DNA from: Naematelia aurantialba
Taxonomy: Eukaryota; Basidiomycota; Tremellomycetes; Tremellales; Naemateliaceae
Length of the DNA: 64,000 bases
Reading direction: 5' to 3'
Assembly: GCA_021527695.1 (NCBI GenBank)
Contig: JAKFAO010000007.1
Location: 744,001-808,000, forward strand
The notes beneath the pieces were generated by a model. That model was not told the origin of the DNA and searched no databases. It saw only the letters and a list, made by a program, of their open reading frames with translations. Within the stretch, counting starts at the first letter, position 1; each line of letters starts with the position of its first letter. The position numbers and the translations under genes are program-made. Shown one piece after another: positions 20,230 to 31,082 of this stretch.

Positions 20230-21589
20230 ATGGAAGCCAACGAGACAGGTACATTGAGACTGAATCACTTGCGCGGTCTTGTCTCGGGCTCACGCTGCAG
20301 TTCTGGTCGGTTGTATTGGGGGCAGTGGTCTGTACCACCTCGACAACCTGACGCCTGTGTGAGTGTCTCGAGTGCCTCGCACAGCCAGAGTCATTATCTA
20401 ACAGCCCGTAGGAAGAAGATCCACATTGACACCGTGAGGATGTGTCTCCAGTCTAGCTAACAAGCAGCCATGGGGCAAACCGTCGTCGCCCATCACCATC
20501 TCCAAGCTTCCTTCGGGCGCGTTGATCGCGTTTATCGCCCGCCACGGCCCAGCCCACACCATCACGCCCACCGAGGTGCCGTCGCGCGCGAACATCGCCG
20601 CGCTGAAACATATCGGCGTGCTGGCGATCATCTCGTTCTCGGCTGTCGGGTCGCTGCGCGAGGAGATTGCGCCTGGGCACTTTGTCATCCCGTCCCAGAT
20701 CATCGACCGCACCAAGGGAATTCGGGAGGACACGTTCTTCCGCGGAGAGGGGCTCGTCGTCCACTCGATGTTCGGTGACCCCTTCTCCAACAAGCTCAAC
20801 GCGTTCATCGCACCGCGCGTGCAGGCTATCCTCGACGGGGCAGAGGGCTCGCCAAAGCTGCACACGGACAAGACCGTGGTCTGCATGGAGGGTGAGTGCC
20901 TAGAGCTTGGCCGCCAGTCCTGCAAGAGTACGGCTGATCAAGGCGCGCAGGTCCTGCGTTCTCCACTCGCGCCGAGTCCATCATGTACCGCCAGTGGGGA
21001 GGAGATATCATCAACATGTCGGTCATCCCAGAGGCAAAACTGGCCCGCGAGGCCGAGCTCGAGTGCGTATTGCCCATCTCCTTGGCAGCTACTGACGTTT
21101 CGCTCTTGCCATCGTGTCGAATATTGACCACCCCAACCACGTCCCGTCCTCTTCTCACCACATGCCCTGTCTCCAATCTCAATAACCTCCACGCCACGAC
21201 ATCCGTTCTCGTCGTGTAACCCAACGCACCCGGTCGCACCACAGCTACTCGCTCATCTGCACGTCGACCGACTTCGACGCGTGGCGCACCGGCCATGCAC
21301 CAGTGACCGTCGAAGAGGTCGTCAAGACCCTCCACACCAACGCCGGCAACGCCCGTGCTGTCGCTGCTGGACTCCTGCAGGACGTGCACGACGCCGTCGC
21401 GGAGGGCAAGGTGCTGGATGAAATCAAAGGTTCCATGCAGTTCGCCTGCATCACCAGGAAAGACGTGAGTGGCCCAATCCCCTTTCCATCACGGGCATGA
21501 GCGTAGAGGTCAGTGCTGACGCGGAGCAGGTCCAGCCCGAGGCGGCGAGGAAGAAGCTGTCGTTCATCTTACCTTACTTTGAGGACTAG
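20230..21589 (+). CDS. MEU1: S-methyl-5'-thioadenosine phosphorylase
   Basis: Methionine salvage enzyme: methylthioadenosine + phosphate to adenine + 5-methylthioribose-1-phosphate. Exons 20230-20248, 20301-20358, 20412-20433, 20468-20891, 20951-21062, 21245-21464, 21530-21589; 304 aa. Family blocks visible are the phosphate-binding [46 protein letters not shown], the purine-site [20 protein letters not shown] with [16 protein letters not shown], and STDFDAW. Length is close to the ~280-330 typical of eukaryotic homologues. The first 59 codons are split over four tiny exons. The acceptor of exon 4 (20467) was chosen over an alternative three bases upstream because it gives the conserved TPWG. 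It lies head-to-head with zinc-cluster gene C. Confidence 0.95.
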
Positions 21590-21841
21590 AGTCGTGGGCG
21601 GTTTCGGTAGAAAAAAGATCATGTAGATGTCATACAGCTCTAAGCCGTGCTTGCTCGAAGGCCAAGCTGCCTCTGCCTCGACCCGCTTTCCCTCTTGTTT
21701 GTGAACGAGGGCTTGGGACACACAATCTCCGTTAGGCGGTCTGAATGGCGGAGCACGCCGAAGTGCCGTCCGCCACTCCAGATCTCGAGTAGTCACCCAT
21801 TGACTCTTGCATCTGTGCTTGAAGAGCATATCGTACAGAGC

Positions 21842-23712
21842 ATGCTTCGTGCTCTGTATGTTCTTGGCCTGGTGGACTCCCGTCTCAACGACCGGTCACC
21901 GTCCACTCCGGTCGACTATCCAAAACATGAGGCAAATCGGTCCCAGGTGGCTTCGACAGCAAAGTCACGCTCCGATCTGAGCAAATGTGGTCACCGGTCC
22001 ATGCGTGTGCTTTCGAGTAGAAACGACGCTTCTCACATGGTTGTAGCGGACGCCAAGGTGTCGGCCACTACAGATCCTATCACACCAAAGGCTAAACGAA
22101 AAAGGCAAGGCGAGCTTGGCCCGAGAACGGTGGATCTTCCTCCAACTCCCCATAGCCTTCAAACGGCATCAGACGCCCCGAAGCGCCCTCGAAAGCGCAT
22201 GGTCCCTGTCGTGGAGATCAAGACGACTGTCGAGACCCATGCCCACATCACACCCCGCACGCAGCATGCACCGCTTACGCCACTCTCGACACCGATCAGA
22301 CAACAACCTGCTGCGTTGGCCAAGAAGGCAAAGACGGAAAAGTCCAAGAGAGCAAAGGTGATGGTGACGCTAGAGGGACGGGCAGGCGATCACGACCTCA
22401 AGGACGAAACCTTTGTAGAGCTTACGGACAAAGTGCACCTCATACAAGGTCTGTCCCAGTCCAAGTCAATCGTTGGGCCCGAGAGTCTTCCCGTCTGGCC
22501 TAACGGGGTTTCCTGCCAGTGAGCCGTGGAACAACACTGACGCTGTGTTTGCAGAGAGGGTTCGAAGCGATCCGTGGCGGATGTTAGTAGCTAATTCGCT
22601 ATTGAATGTCACCTCTGGACGAGCAGCGAGCCCGATCTACGAGGAAGTGGTGCGCCGGTGGCCGAGTCCACAGGCTCTGGCAGATGGTGCGTAGGTGTCC
22701 TTGCGCGTCGTTTCCTTCCCGCTCCGTTACACCTGAGTGTACGCGTGTACGCCTCACTCTCATCACCGACTTTGCCTGCTTTATCCTCAAGGATAATTTC
22801 ACGTATACTCGGGGACATCCTTATGACGAATGACTGATCACCGACAGCCAACTTTGACGATTTGAGCGCGCTCCTGCATCCCCTCGGACTGTACGCCACG
22901 CGCGCCGCCTCGCTTATACGCTTCTCGAGGCAGTACATCGACCTCGGCTGGCCCGTCGCCGCGGCCACCGCTGTCGCACAACCCGTCGACAGCCCCATCT
23001 CCAAACAAGAATCGCGATCCAGGACAATACTGTCAACGACGTCCAGACCCAGAATCAAGTCAGAGACAGCCGGCGCCGAGCTACCTCCGCCGCCACCGTT
23101 ACCCACCTCGCTAGACGTCAGAATCTTCCACGGCGCAGGCACTTACGCTTCCGACAGCTTCAGGATCTTCTCAGACCTCCTGCCAGGCCACGGTGGGCCC
23201 GCTCGAGAGGCGCTGTGGCTGGAGAAACAGTTGCGCGCAGAACGGAGGATGCGGCATGCCCTGAAGATGGATGGTCCTGCCGCCAAAGAGACACAGGGAG
23301 TCAGACACGGGAATGCATATCCGGCTGGAAGACGCAGTCCCACCAGTACAGTTTTCGGCGCAAGTGTGCACTTTGGCGAGCATACGGTGCAGGGGATGGC
23401 TCCGAAGGACGATGAGGAGATGCAGAGGGTGGGGGAACGTGCAATGCGGAAAGGAATAGTAGAGCTGGGCCAGTGGCTGTCTGATGAAGAAGGCGATGAC
23501 TCTGGCGAGGAATGGCGGCACGTCCGACCGACGGGTGAGTCCTCCCGCTTCACCCCAGATGCATCATGCTGACACCTCGGCCCCTGACAGACAGACCTTT
23601 GCGGCGGTACTTGGTATGTCCCATCCGTCCTTTCCCTCCATGTCGTGCTGTGGAGCTGATAAAGGTAGACATGGAGATGGGGCATCGAGGGGATCGTTTA
23701 CGATGTCCATAG
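21842..23712 (+). CDS. MBD4-type HhH-GPD DNA glycosylase
   Basis: Base-excision repair glycosylase, probably removing T or U from G mismatches in the nucleus. Exons 21842-22448, 22555-22686, 22848-23534, 23591-23613, 23665-23712; 498 aa. The N-terminal ~195 residues are basic and disordered with Lys/Arg nuclear-localisation-type patches (PKAKRKRQ, PKRPRKRM). The catalytic region resembles the MBD4 C-terminal domain: LIQERVRSDPWRMLVANSLL, NVTSGRAASPIYEEVVRRWP, LHPLGLYATRAASLIRFS, then the hairpin GAGTYASDSFRIF with the catalytic Asp. No methyl-CpG-binding domain is seen. Insertions of ~55 residues before and ~115 after the hairpin are unusual. The start could also be a later Met. Confidence 0.85.
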
Positions 23713-24175
23713 TGGTCCGAGGATAATTCGACCGCGCGACAAACGGCGCCTGAAGTGGGTAGTTGGCGCTTGAAACGGATAGGTGGCGCTTGAAACGGAC
23801 TTCGGTGAAGACGACGACGAGGTCGACGAGGAGTCTGGATTGACCTCAGCGGGACATCGAGCTGTCGAGCCGAGCTGGGGTCGTCTTCAGGAACATGACC
23901 GGTCGTATTTGCCGCTGCTGTGGAATGCTCCTCTAGTGCAAGAGTTCGTCCCGAGGGGTGGCCGTGCGAGGTTGGGGTTCGGGGGTGTCATGCTCTGTAA
24001 TACCTGACGGTGTGATATTCGACGGATCATGCTGCATGCTACATTTTGAAGGCGGCCTGACAGAAGAGAACACGACACTGCGTTTACTGAGGAACATAAT
24101 AATGTTATTTGGTAGAACGAGGCTTATGGTAAAGCTGAAACGGGGCCACACTCAAGCAGAACACCAGCTTGCTCG
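23713..24175. other. Convergent interval with a 20-bp triple repeat
   Basis: Between the glycosylase (+) and the RING-RRM gene (-). A plus-strand frame (23783-24007) is acidic then Arg/Gly-rich but has no start context or splice support that convinces me. Confidence 0.45.
23744..23803 (+). repeat. Three direct 20-bp repeats
   Basis: Units at 23744-23763, 23764-23783 and 23784-23803, core GGCGCTTGAAACGGA; the first copy is diverged. Confidence 0.85.
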
Positions 24176-26363
24176 TCAAGCCGCTCGATCGGTGAGTTCA
24201 AACGTAAGTCTGAACAAGTGGGACAGTCGTTCCAAGATGTCTGCGTCGGTGGGATCCTCGCTCACGATTGGGTGTGTTTCGGTAGAGTAACGACTTATCG
24301 ATATGGCCAAGGCTGCGATAGCGCCTAGCCGGGTCCTTGTTAGTGACGATACGTTCAAGAAGCTCAGACGGACGGGAACGCGTGAAATAGGCACACTCAC
24401 CCGAGGCCACATCTTCTACGTCAGCTGCGACACCTCGCATGTATGGAGTAGCTCACGGAACACGTCCCAGTAGGCAGGGCTCTGTTTGCCGTTGAGCTTG
24501 CTCATGATGGACATGAGGGCGTAGAAGGGCCCATGGCGCGACTTGACGAAATGAGCCACACCGTTGGGAGCCACGAAGGAGGTCGTATGGCCCAGGACGG
24601 GGTCTAAACACGGTGGGGTAGACACTGCAGCCTGGCACAGCGACAGCAGACCGTTCAGCTCGACCGCAGACCTGGGACGGAGCTGAGCGATAAAGTCAGC
24701 TATCCCCTTCCTCGGATGGCTCGGAGGGCTCAGCTGACCTCTGCAATCAACTCTGCCACATTGACAGGCGAGACCGTTACGGGTCGCTTGCGGCCACCAG
24801 CCAGGGCGCCACCGGGCATGAAGGTGTTCTGACAGGATTTCATGACCCTTCTCGCAGCCTCCTGGGAGGCGACCTCAATATACTGTTCACCATCAGTCGA
24901 AGACACGACGGCTTGGCGCAGCGGACCAGGTAATCTTTGGTCCGGCCATCGAAGCGGTTCAGGAGGATGTGTATGGGTACGGGTATCGAGGCGAGCGTGC
25001 CTGGGGGCAAGAACGATTCCACAATGGCGGGCGTGATATCCTGCATGCGATCGAGAGTCAGCTCAACAGGCTAGAATCCCAGGGAGCTGACCCAGGCGAT
25101 GTTGTCAATTCTCATGACTGCGCCTGATGCTTTGCGTTCGTTGGAGTCGCTGTTCGCCAACACACTTATCCCTCTGTGAATGTCAAGCTTCGCCTTGACT
25201 GCTCGGATCTTGCTCTCATGCCTGAAAGGTTGGAACGAGCAGACCCTGACCATGCAAGCTGTACACCTCGATTTCCCATGAGTCACCGACACCGCTGAGA
25301 GTGAGGTGGAGAAGCAGACTGAGCAGATGATGTGCTGAGCCCCATGGATTAGTGTTCACTCGAATATCACGAATAGACCACTCACGCCGCAAGGGATCAA
25401 ACGGATAACCCGGCCAACTGAAGGTCCTTCACATGCGTCACATCTACTTTCTTGAGTAGACATGATCGGCCCTGGTAACCTCACTTTTATTGGACTGGTA
25501 TCGCCTGCTTGCCAAAGTGGTCCGAGAAATTCTTCCGTAGGTGTGCGCATGAGCGTACGATAAGGCATTCCCTCCGGGGATGTCGTTCGGAGACACGCTT
25601 CTTCAGGTGTTCCGTATGTTGGGGTATGGGGGGTCTTCGAAAGAGGTAGAAGGAGACTTTCACTCAGAATGGATAGCTGAAGAGCCGTTAGTAGTGTCGT
25701 TCCGATTCGACTGCCCTCTCACCAGCACTTTGGGGTCAACGGCTGTCCTTGTACAGGTTCCCGCCGTTCTCTCAGCCCACCACACAGCTGGACCTGCTGC
25801 TATTGCAGTGGTCTGCTCTTTCTCTTCCCAACTGCTGGGATAGCTATTGGAGGTATCCTGGATCTCAATGTCGGCATCCGAAGTATGTCCCGCGGAATAT
25901 GCTATGCCATCAAATGCGTTCTCGGCGGGTGGCAAATTGGAGAACCGACGCTCATCCACTGGGCAGGTTCCGGAGACGGAAACCGACTGCTGTGCTGGTG
26001 AAGATTGTGAAGAGAATGGTTGAAGTGAATCGGGAAGAGTGCATTGAGGTAGGTCTGAAGCTGACACGGTACGGCGAAACTGGAGAGAAGAAGTGGTCGA
26101 ATATCCGAATCCTGAACTACCGCTCGAACTATGTATTTCGAGTAATTGAGGTGTGAATGGCCCCTGGATGAACAGAAGCGGACTTTTGGATCGTCTACGT
26201 CTCTGTTCAAAGTGCAATTAGCAAGATGTCTGTGCGTGACCAGCCTTATAAGGGCACGACAGTTCGTCAAGAAGGGTTGTATTTGACTTACTGACGTCGC
26301 GGGAGATACTTCTGGTAATGGGTGTCGACACCCCTGCCTCGGAGGGTGTGGTGTGATACCCAT
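24176..26363 (-). CDS. RING-finger plus RRM protein
   Basis: Nine exons: 26363-26292, 26202-25723, 25676-25386, 25334-25092, 25040-24927, 24882-24739, 24682-24457, a short exon ending 24401 (start 24433 or 24424), 24324-24176; about 583 aa. The N-terminal ~240 residues are Ser/Thr-rich and disordered, with a basic RRRRSKS. A canonical C3HC4 RING follows at about 262-310: CDAC, then CGHIICSVC, then CTAC. Next comes an RRM-like domain: AVMRIDNIAWDITPAIVESF, PIHILLNRFDGRTKDYLYIE, ARRVMKSCQNTFMPGG. A helical tail ends LERLSHLFRLTFELTDRAA. Suggested role: E3 ubiquitin ligase acting on RNA-protein complexes. The RRM is not that of Not4, the known RING-RRM ligase. Confidence 0.8.
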
Positions 26364-26802
26364 TGTAAGTTCTGGAATGTCTTGCTATGCGTTGCTTTCA
26401 CGGAATCCACGGACAGAACTTTCAAGGTCTACGATACGCGCAGTGCCACAGGAAGCCAACCGTTTTCCAAACGTTGGCCGTTCAACTCGCAAACACCTCT
26501 GCCGAATTCTGTTGCCCTGGTCGAGTCTGTGGAAGTTGTACGAGTATATCTATTGTCTTTCTAAGAGCCTGTATAGGATATTTCAGAAGAGGATCATGAA
26601 GAGACAAGAAAGAGAGAGAGAGGGGCATAATCCAAAATCCTGGCACTGAATCCCATTTCCCGTGCGCTCAGACGGACATCCGGTTGCATCTCCGTGTGGT
26701 CGGGGACCCACGCGCTCAGCGACCACATTGAATCAAATTAGACCACCCCCTCTCTATATCCCCTCTCTTTACACATCTGATATCGTATCTACAGACACCA
26801 AG
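26364..26802. promoter_or_regulatory. Divergent promoter between RING-RRM gene and DUG1
   Basis: Head-to-head interval. A pyrimidine-rich leader (about 26740-26790) precedes the DUG1 start. No extra gene. Confidence 0.5.
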
Positions 26803-28958
26803 ATGGCTGCTGACCCCCGCTTCCTCAAGTATGTCGACGAGCACCAGGACGACTACATTAATCGGCTCGCCAAAGCAGTTGCAATCCCCTCGTACGTCAC
26901 TTTGTCCTTGACAGCCCAGGCCATGCAGAGTCATGTTGACGGTAGCGTGCGCCATTCAGTGTGTCTGGAAACCTCAGGTGAGCTGCCATTACCCATTCAT
27001 GGACTATGCAACTCACGATGCAGCTATGTGAAGGATGTTGAGGACATGGCCGACTTCCTGATCTCCCAGCTCAACTCGCTGGGTGTTAAGACGCAGCGCC
27101 GACCCATTGGCACTCACGAGCTGGAGGGCAAGGAGGTGGACCTGCCCCCAGTCGTTATTGGAGAGATTGGAAACGACCCGAAGAAGGTATGTCGGAGCTC
27201 AAAAGTCATCTTTTGTTCCACATCGTCCTTCGACTGATGTCGTGCTTTCCTTCCCGGTCCGCAGAAAACGCTCCTCATTTACGGCCACTACGATGTCCAG
27301 CCGGCGCTGTTGGAAGATGGATGGATTCACCCTCCATTTGAGCTCACCAAAGACCCGGAAGGAACGGGAAAGCTGTATGGGCGAGGGTCGACCGACGACA
27401 AGGGTCCTGTCCTTGGGTGGCTGAACGTCCTCGAAGCCCACAAGAACCTCGGCCTCGAGCTGCCGGTACGTCAATGTTTCCCTGTCTTCTCTGTCGAGAC
27501 CCAATGCTGACGTGAGCATAGGTCAACATGAAGATGTGCTTCGAGGGCATGGAGGAGAACGGTTCGGTCAACCTGGACAAGTTTATCGAGAGTGAGAAAG
27601 ACAAGTTCTTCACTGGTATCGACTGCATGTGCATTTCCGGTCAGTCGAGTCTGTCAGGGCATCGTAATCACTCAGTTGACTGGTTTTAGACAACTACTGG
27701 CTGGACACCAAAACACCTTGCTTAACTTACGGCTTGAGGGGCATCAACTACTTTGAGATTCGCATTTCCGGACCGGGCCGGGACCTCCACTCTGGGGTCT
27801 TCGGTGGTACCGTCCACGAGCCCATGACTGACCTCATCTCCTTGAGTGCGCTGATCACCCATGTCACTAGTACTTACAGCTTACGACTATAGTGTCCAAG
27901 CTCGTCACGCCTACCGGCGAGATCCTTGTTCCGGGTGTCAAAGAGTTGATTGCGCCCGTCACCGCAGACGAGCAGGCCAAATTCGAGGCCATCCACTTTG
28001 AGATGACGGTGAGATCAGCTGTGCAGCATCCACGCCATAACTGATCCGTCTAGGACATTCATGATGCGGTCGGTGCAGACGTAGCGATCTCGAGTGATAC
28101 TGTCAAGACGGTCAGTCCGCCGCGTTCTGCGTTGTCGGGCTTAGCTGATTCACCTAGCTCATGGGCCGGATGAGGAACCCTAGCTTGTCCTTGCACGGCA
28201 TTGAAGGGGCCTTTTGTGAGCTAGGAAGTCCCCCTGGTCTTCAGCAGCTCACCATGTCAGCCGCTCCTGGGTCCAAGACTGTGATCCCATGTTCCATCAA
28301 GGGTGAGCTTTACTGAATGTCGGACGCAGCAAGTAGCTAAACCGAGTGTATAGGCAAATTCTCGATCCGCCTGGTGCCTAACCTCACTGTCAAGGGCGTC
28401 ACCGAGCTCGTGGTCAAGTATCTGCAGGATGAATTCAAGAAGCTCGGCTCCAAGAACACATGTGAAGTCGTTCTGACACACGGCGGAGAGCCTTGGCTTG
28501 TGAGCCTGCACACTTTTCGGACGCGGTAGCAAAGCTAATCGTTACAGGCGGACCCGAACGTACGACTTTTCCGGTGAATATAGTAGCTACGCTGATTAGA
28601 CTGCAGCATTACTCTTACCGCGCCGCACACAAGGCTACCGAAGCAGTCTACGGGCAAGCTCCAGACTACACAAGGGAAGGGGGTCAGTTGGCGTTTCCGC
28701 ACGGACCGCAGCCTGCTAATCTGTTGCTCTTCAGGCTCAATTCCAGTCACTCTTGACTTTGCGAACATCCTCAACCTCAATGTTCTTTTACTGCCAGTCG
28801 GACGAGGTGATGACGGCGCTCACTCGACGAACGAGAAGCTCGACACGGACAACTATATCAATGTGAGTAATGCCAAATTGAACGCTCCTGACGCGTACCA
28901 GGGAACAAAGCTGCTCGGTTCATACATGTACGAGCTTGCTGCGATCTCGAAAGATTGA
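26803..28958 (+). CDS. DUG1: Cys-Gly metallodipeptidase (M20 family, DUG1/CNDP2-like)
   Basis: Cytosolic zinc/manganese dipeptidase that hydrolyses Cys-Gly in glutathione turnover. Fourteen exons sum to 493 aa in frame, including exon 2 of 18 nt (26960-26977) and exon 11 of 12 nt (28548-28559). Metal site residues are visible: H and D in [13 protein letters not shown] in [11 protein letters not shown], the EE of FEGMEENGS, a dimer-interface H in [11 protein letters not shown], and the last H in [16 protein letters not shown]. Overall length is close to the usual ~480. The bridging Asp within the last exons reads GRGDDGAHS where relatives usually have a hydrophobic-Ala pair; probably neutral. 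Runs tail-to-tail with the Oca6-like gene, 102 bp apart. Confidence 0.95.
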
Positions 28959-29060
28959 AAGGCGGTGAAGCGGTGATAGCAGTGAAGCAGTCGGTCCGTG
29001 CAGCTGTGATAGTGGTCTCATGCATTATGTGGTTTTGGCGTTTCGTCTGAGCAGCTCAAA

Positions 29061-30581
29061 TCACCCAAACCCCGCTAGATCAAGAGCGGATATATACTGT
29101 GAGGTCGGCTGCTGATCCTCGTCGTCTTCATCCTCGTCGTCCTCATCGGCATCGTCGTACTCGTCCTCGTCCTCGTCGTATGTTTCCGTATCCTCCGTCT
29201 TTGTGTCATCGGTCGCGTCGTCCAGACTCACTACGCCCGGGTTGTCCTCTCTCCTCTCTGTCGACGTGCTTGAGGCGATTTCCTTTGGACTGCTTCGTTC
29301 AGGGGCATCGACTTGTTTCGGTTCATCCTCTCCTGTGAAGCTGACCATCCTGCCTCCTTTTGGCTGGACCAGCCCCAACCCACTGAGCACCTTGTCCTCC
29401 GTGATAGCGTGAACGACGGCGCTCGCCTGCTCCAGTAGACTCGGCTGGTTCTCCGGCACTAACACAGGCGACGATAGACCTCGACGCGAATTGTGTCTCG
29501 ACAATGGACTTTGTGCGCCGGTACCAGTGCCGGCATTGCCGGGGGACGGCAAGGCTGTAGGCGACGTGGGTGCCGGGAGAGACGGGAACGCGATGCGCAT
29601 GGTTGGGTGGCGCCGCGCGGTCGTGGGATGCGCAAATGGGAGGATGTTTGTGGCCGCTGCGGCGGCGGGGGGCTTGGATTGGCTCTGGCTCTGGCTTTGT
29701 CGGGAGGAGGGGGAGCTAGGTGGTGGAGCGGGCGGCGCGGGCCATAACCATGCGGGATAGGGCGGGGGCGGGAGAGTGAATGCGGGTTCCGAGTCGGGTT
29801 TGGACGGGGGAGGCGAGAGGAGGTTGTTGAGGAATGGGACGAGAGGGAGGTCTTCGTGGTCTGGCTCGAAGCTGTGCGTCCCTCAGCGGCTGGCGAGGAC
29901 AAGGGGAAGGGAAGAAGGAAGAAGATGACGGGAGAAGGAAGGAGAAAGGAAGGAGGAGTGAAGGAAAGAAAGCAGTGAGAACGGAGAAGGGACGCACCGG
30001 CAGATCTCGTTGACGATGCTATCCTGGTGCCAGCCTTGCAACTTGCGCAGACAGGCAACCACAAGCGTCGTGTGTGAGATTCCATCCAGGTCCGCAATGT
30101 ACAGCGGGTAGCTAGAGGTGTCCAGGATGATCTTGCCATCGCGTCAGCTCCTAAGCAGGCCGACGTGATGCTGCAAGCCAGTAACACGAAGGGAGAGGGA
30201 CGGACGGCCCACCTTGAGTACATCCAGAACCTCGGTCTTGCCCATTCCGAGACTTTCCTCGCCCATCTCCTCTGCCTTGATCCACCTCAGCACAACGTCG
30301 CGGCGCTGCGCCCACTCGACGAGCCCGTCGTCCCGCTTGAGCTCCTTTTTCCGCATATACACAATCGTGCGCAGGCCGAGGCGACTCAAGAACGCCAGAT
30401 TGCGCGCCGCAGGGAGGGACCCGCGGTACAGCAAGTCAGAGGCTACTGCAGAAGCGGACGCACGCCCCTTGTCATCCTTGTCATTGTCCTTTGCCGTGAC
30501 ATGGCCGTCGTTGGGCAGAGGCAAAGCGGCACTGGAGCAGGCGACGATGCTATAGTGGTACGGCGGGGTGAGGGTGAACAT
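29061..30581 (-). CDS. OCA6: Oca6/Siw14-family protein, catalytic Cys missing
   Basis: Member of the fungal Siw14/Oca dual-specificity-phosphatase-like group. Exons 30581-30213, 30131-29998, 29871-29061; 437 aa. Recognisable parts: start of fold LTPPYHYSIV, LYRGSLPAARNLAFLSRLGL, RTIVYMRKKE, and the P-loop region YIADLDGISHTTLVVACLRK. Active relatives have HCxxxxxR at the P-loop; here Cys and Arg are replaced (Asp, His), as in the non-catalytic Oca6 type. The C-terminal ~230 residues are an added disordered tail: Pro/Ser-rich, then strongly acidic (DEDEDEYDDADEDDEDED) and ending LDLAGFG. Oca proteins in yeast form a complex linked to inositol pyrophosphate signalling; transfer of that role here is inference. 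Confidence 0.8.
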
Positions 30582-31082
30582 GCCGGCCTCATTCTTGCTC
30601 GTGTGCAACACACGACATGGATACACAAAGGAGGGATCCTCTCCACGGTATGCACTGCACTGCACTGCACCTGGAAAACCAGTAGTTGGGATGGAGAATG
30701 ATAGCTACACGTCGGGATGAGAGACGAGAGACAGAGACAGTATGAACCAAACCGAAAAGCGCCATTGTCGTACTCCCCCTTCATCGTCGTCCACCGCCAT
30801 TTTCCACCGTCGACATTCTCTCTCCTGTTTGCATTCTTCACAGCTTCACAGTATATTATAGTAATCTCAGTCAAGCATACGACGTTCAGCGCATATACAT
30901 GCCCTCGATGGGTGGCTCAACGTAGGCCGCAACGCAAGCAGTGGCAAATACGCCTTACAAGTCGCTCGGGCATCCGCTAGATCTCGCCCACACTCGTAAA
31001 CAACGGAGCAAGGTTTTCACCCTCAGACCTCGTTGACGACTGTATCAACCGGTATTCCAAGGCAGACAAAGCAAGCTTCACC
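30582..31082. promoter_or_regulatory. Divergent promoter, Oca6-like and disordered-MDR genes
   Basis: 500-bp head-to-head interval. It includes a short GCACT direct repeat at about 30653-30670. No gene supported. Confidence 0.45.

Noticed and set aside
19932..20351. 139-codon plus-strand frame
   Set aside because: Runs through the first exons and introns of MTA phosphorylase in a wrong frame.
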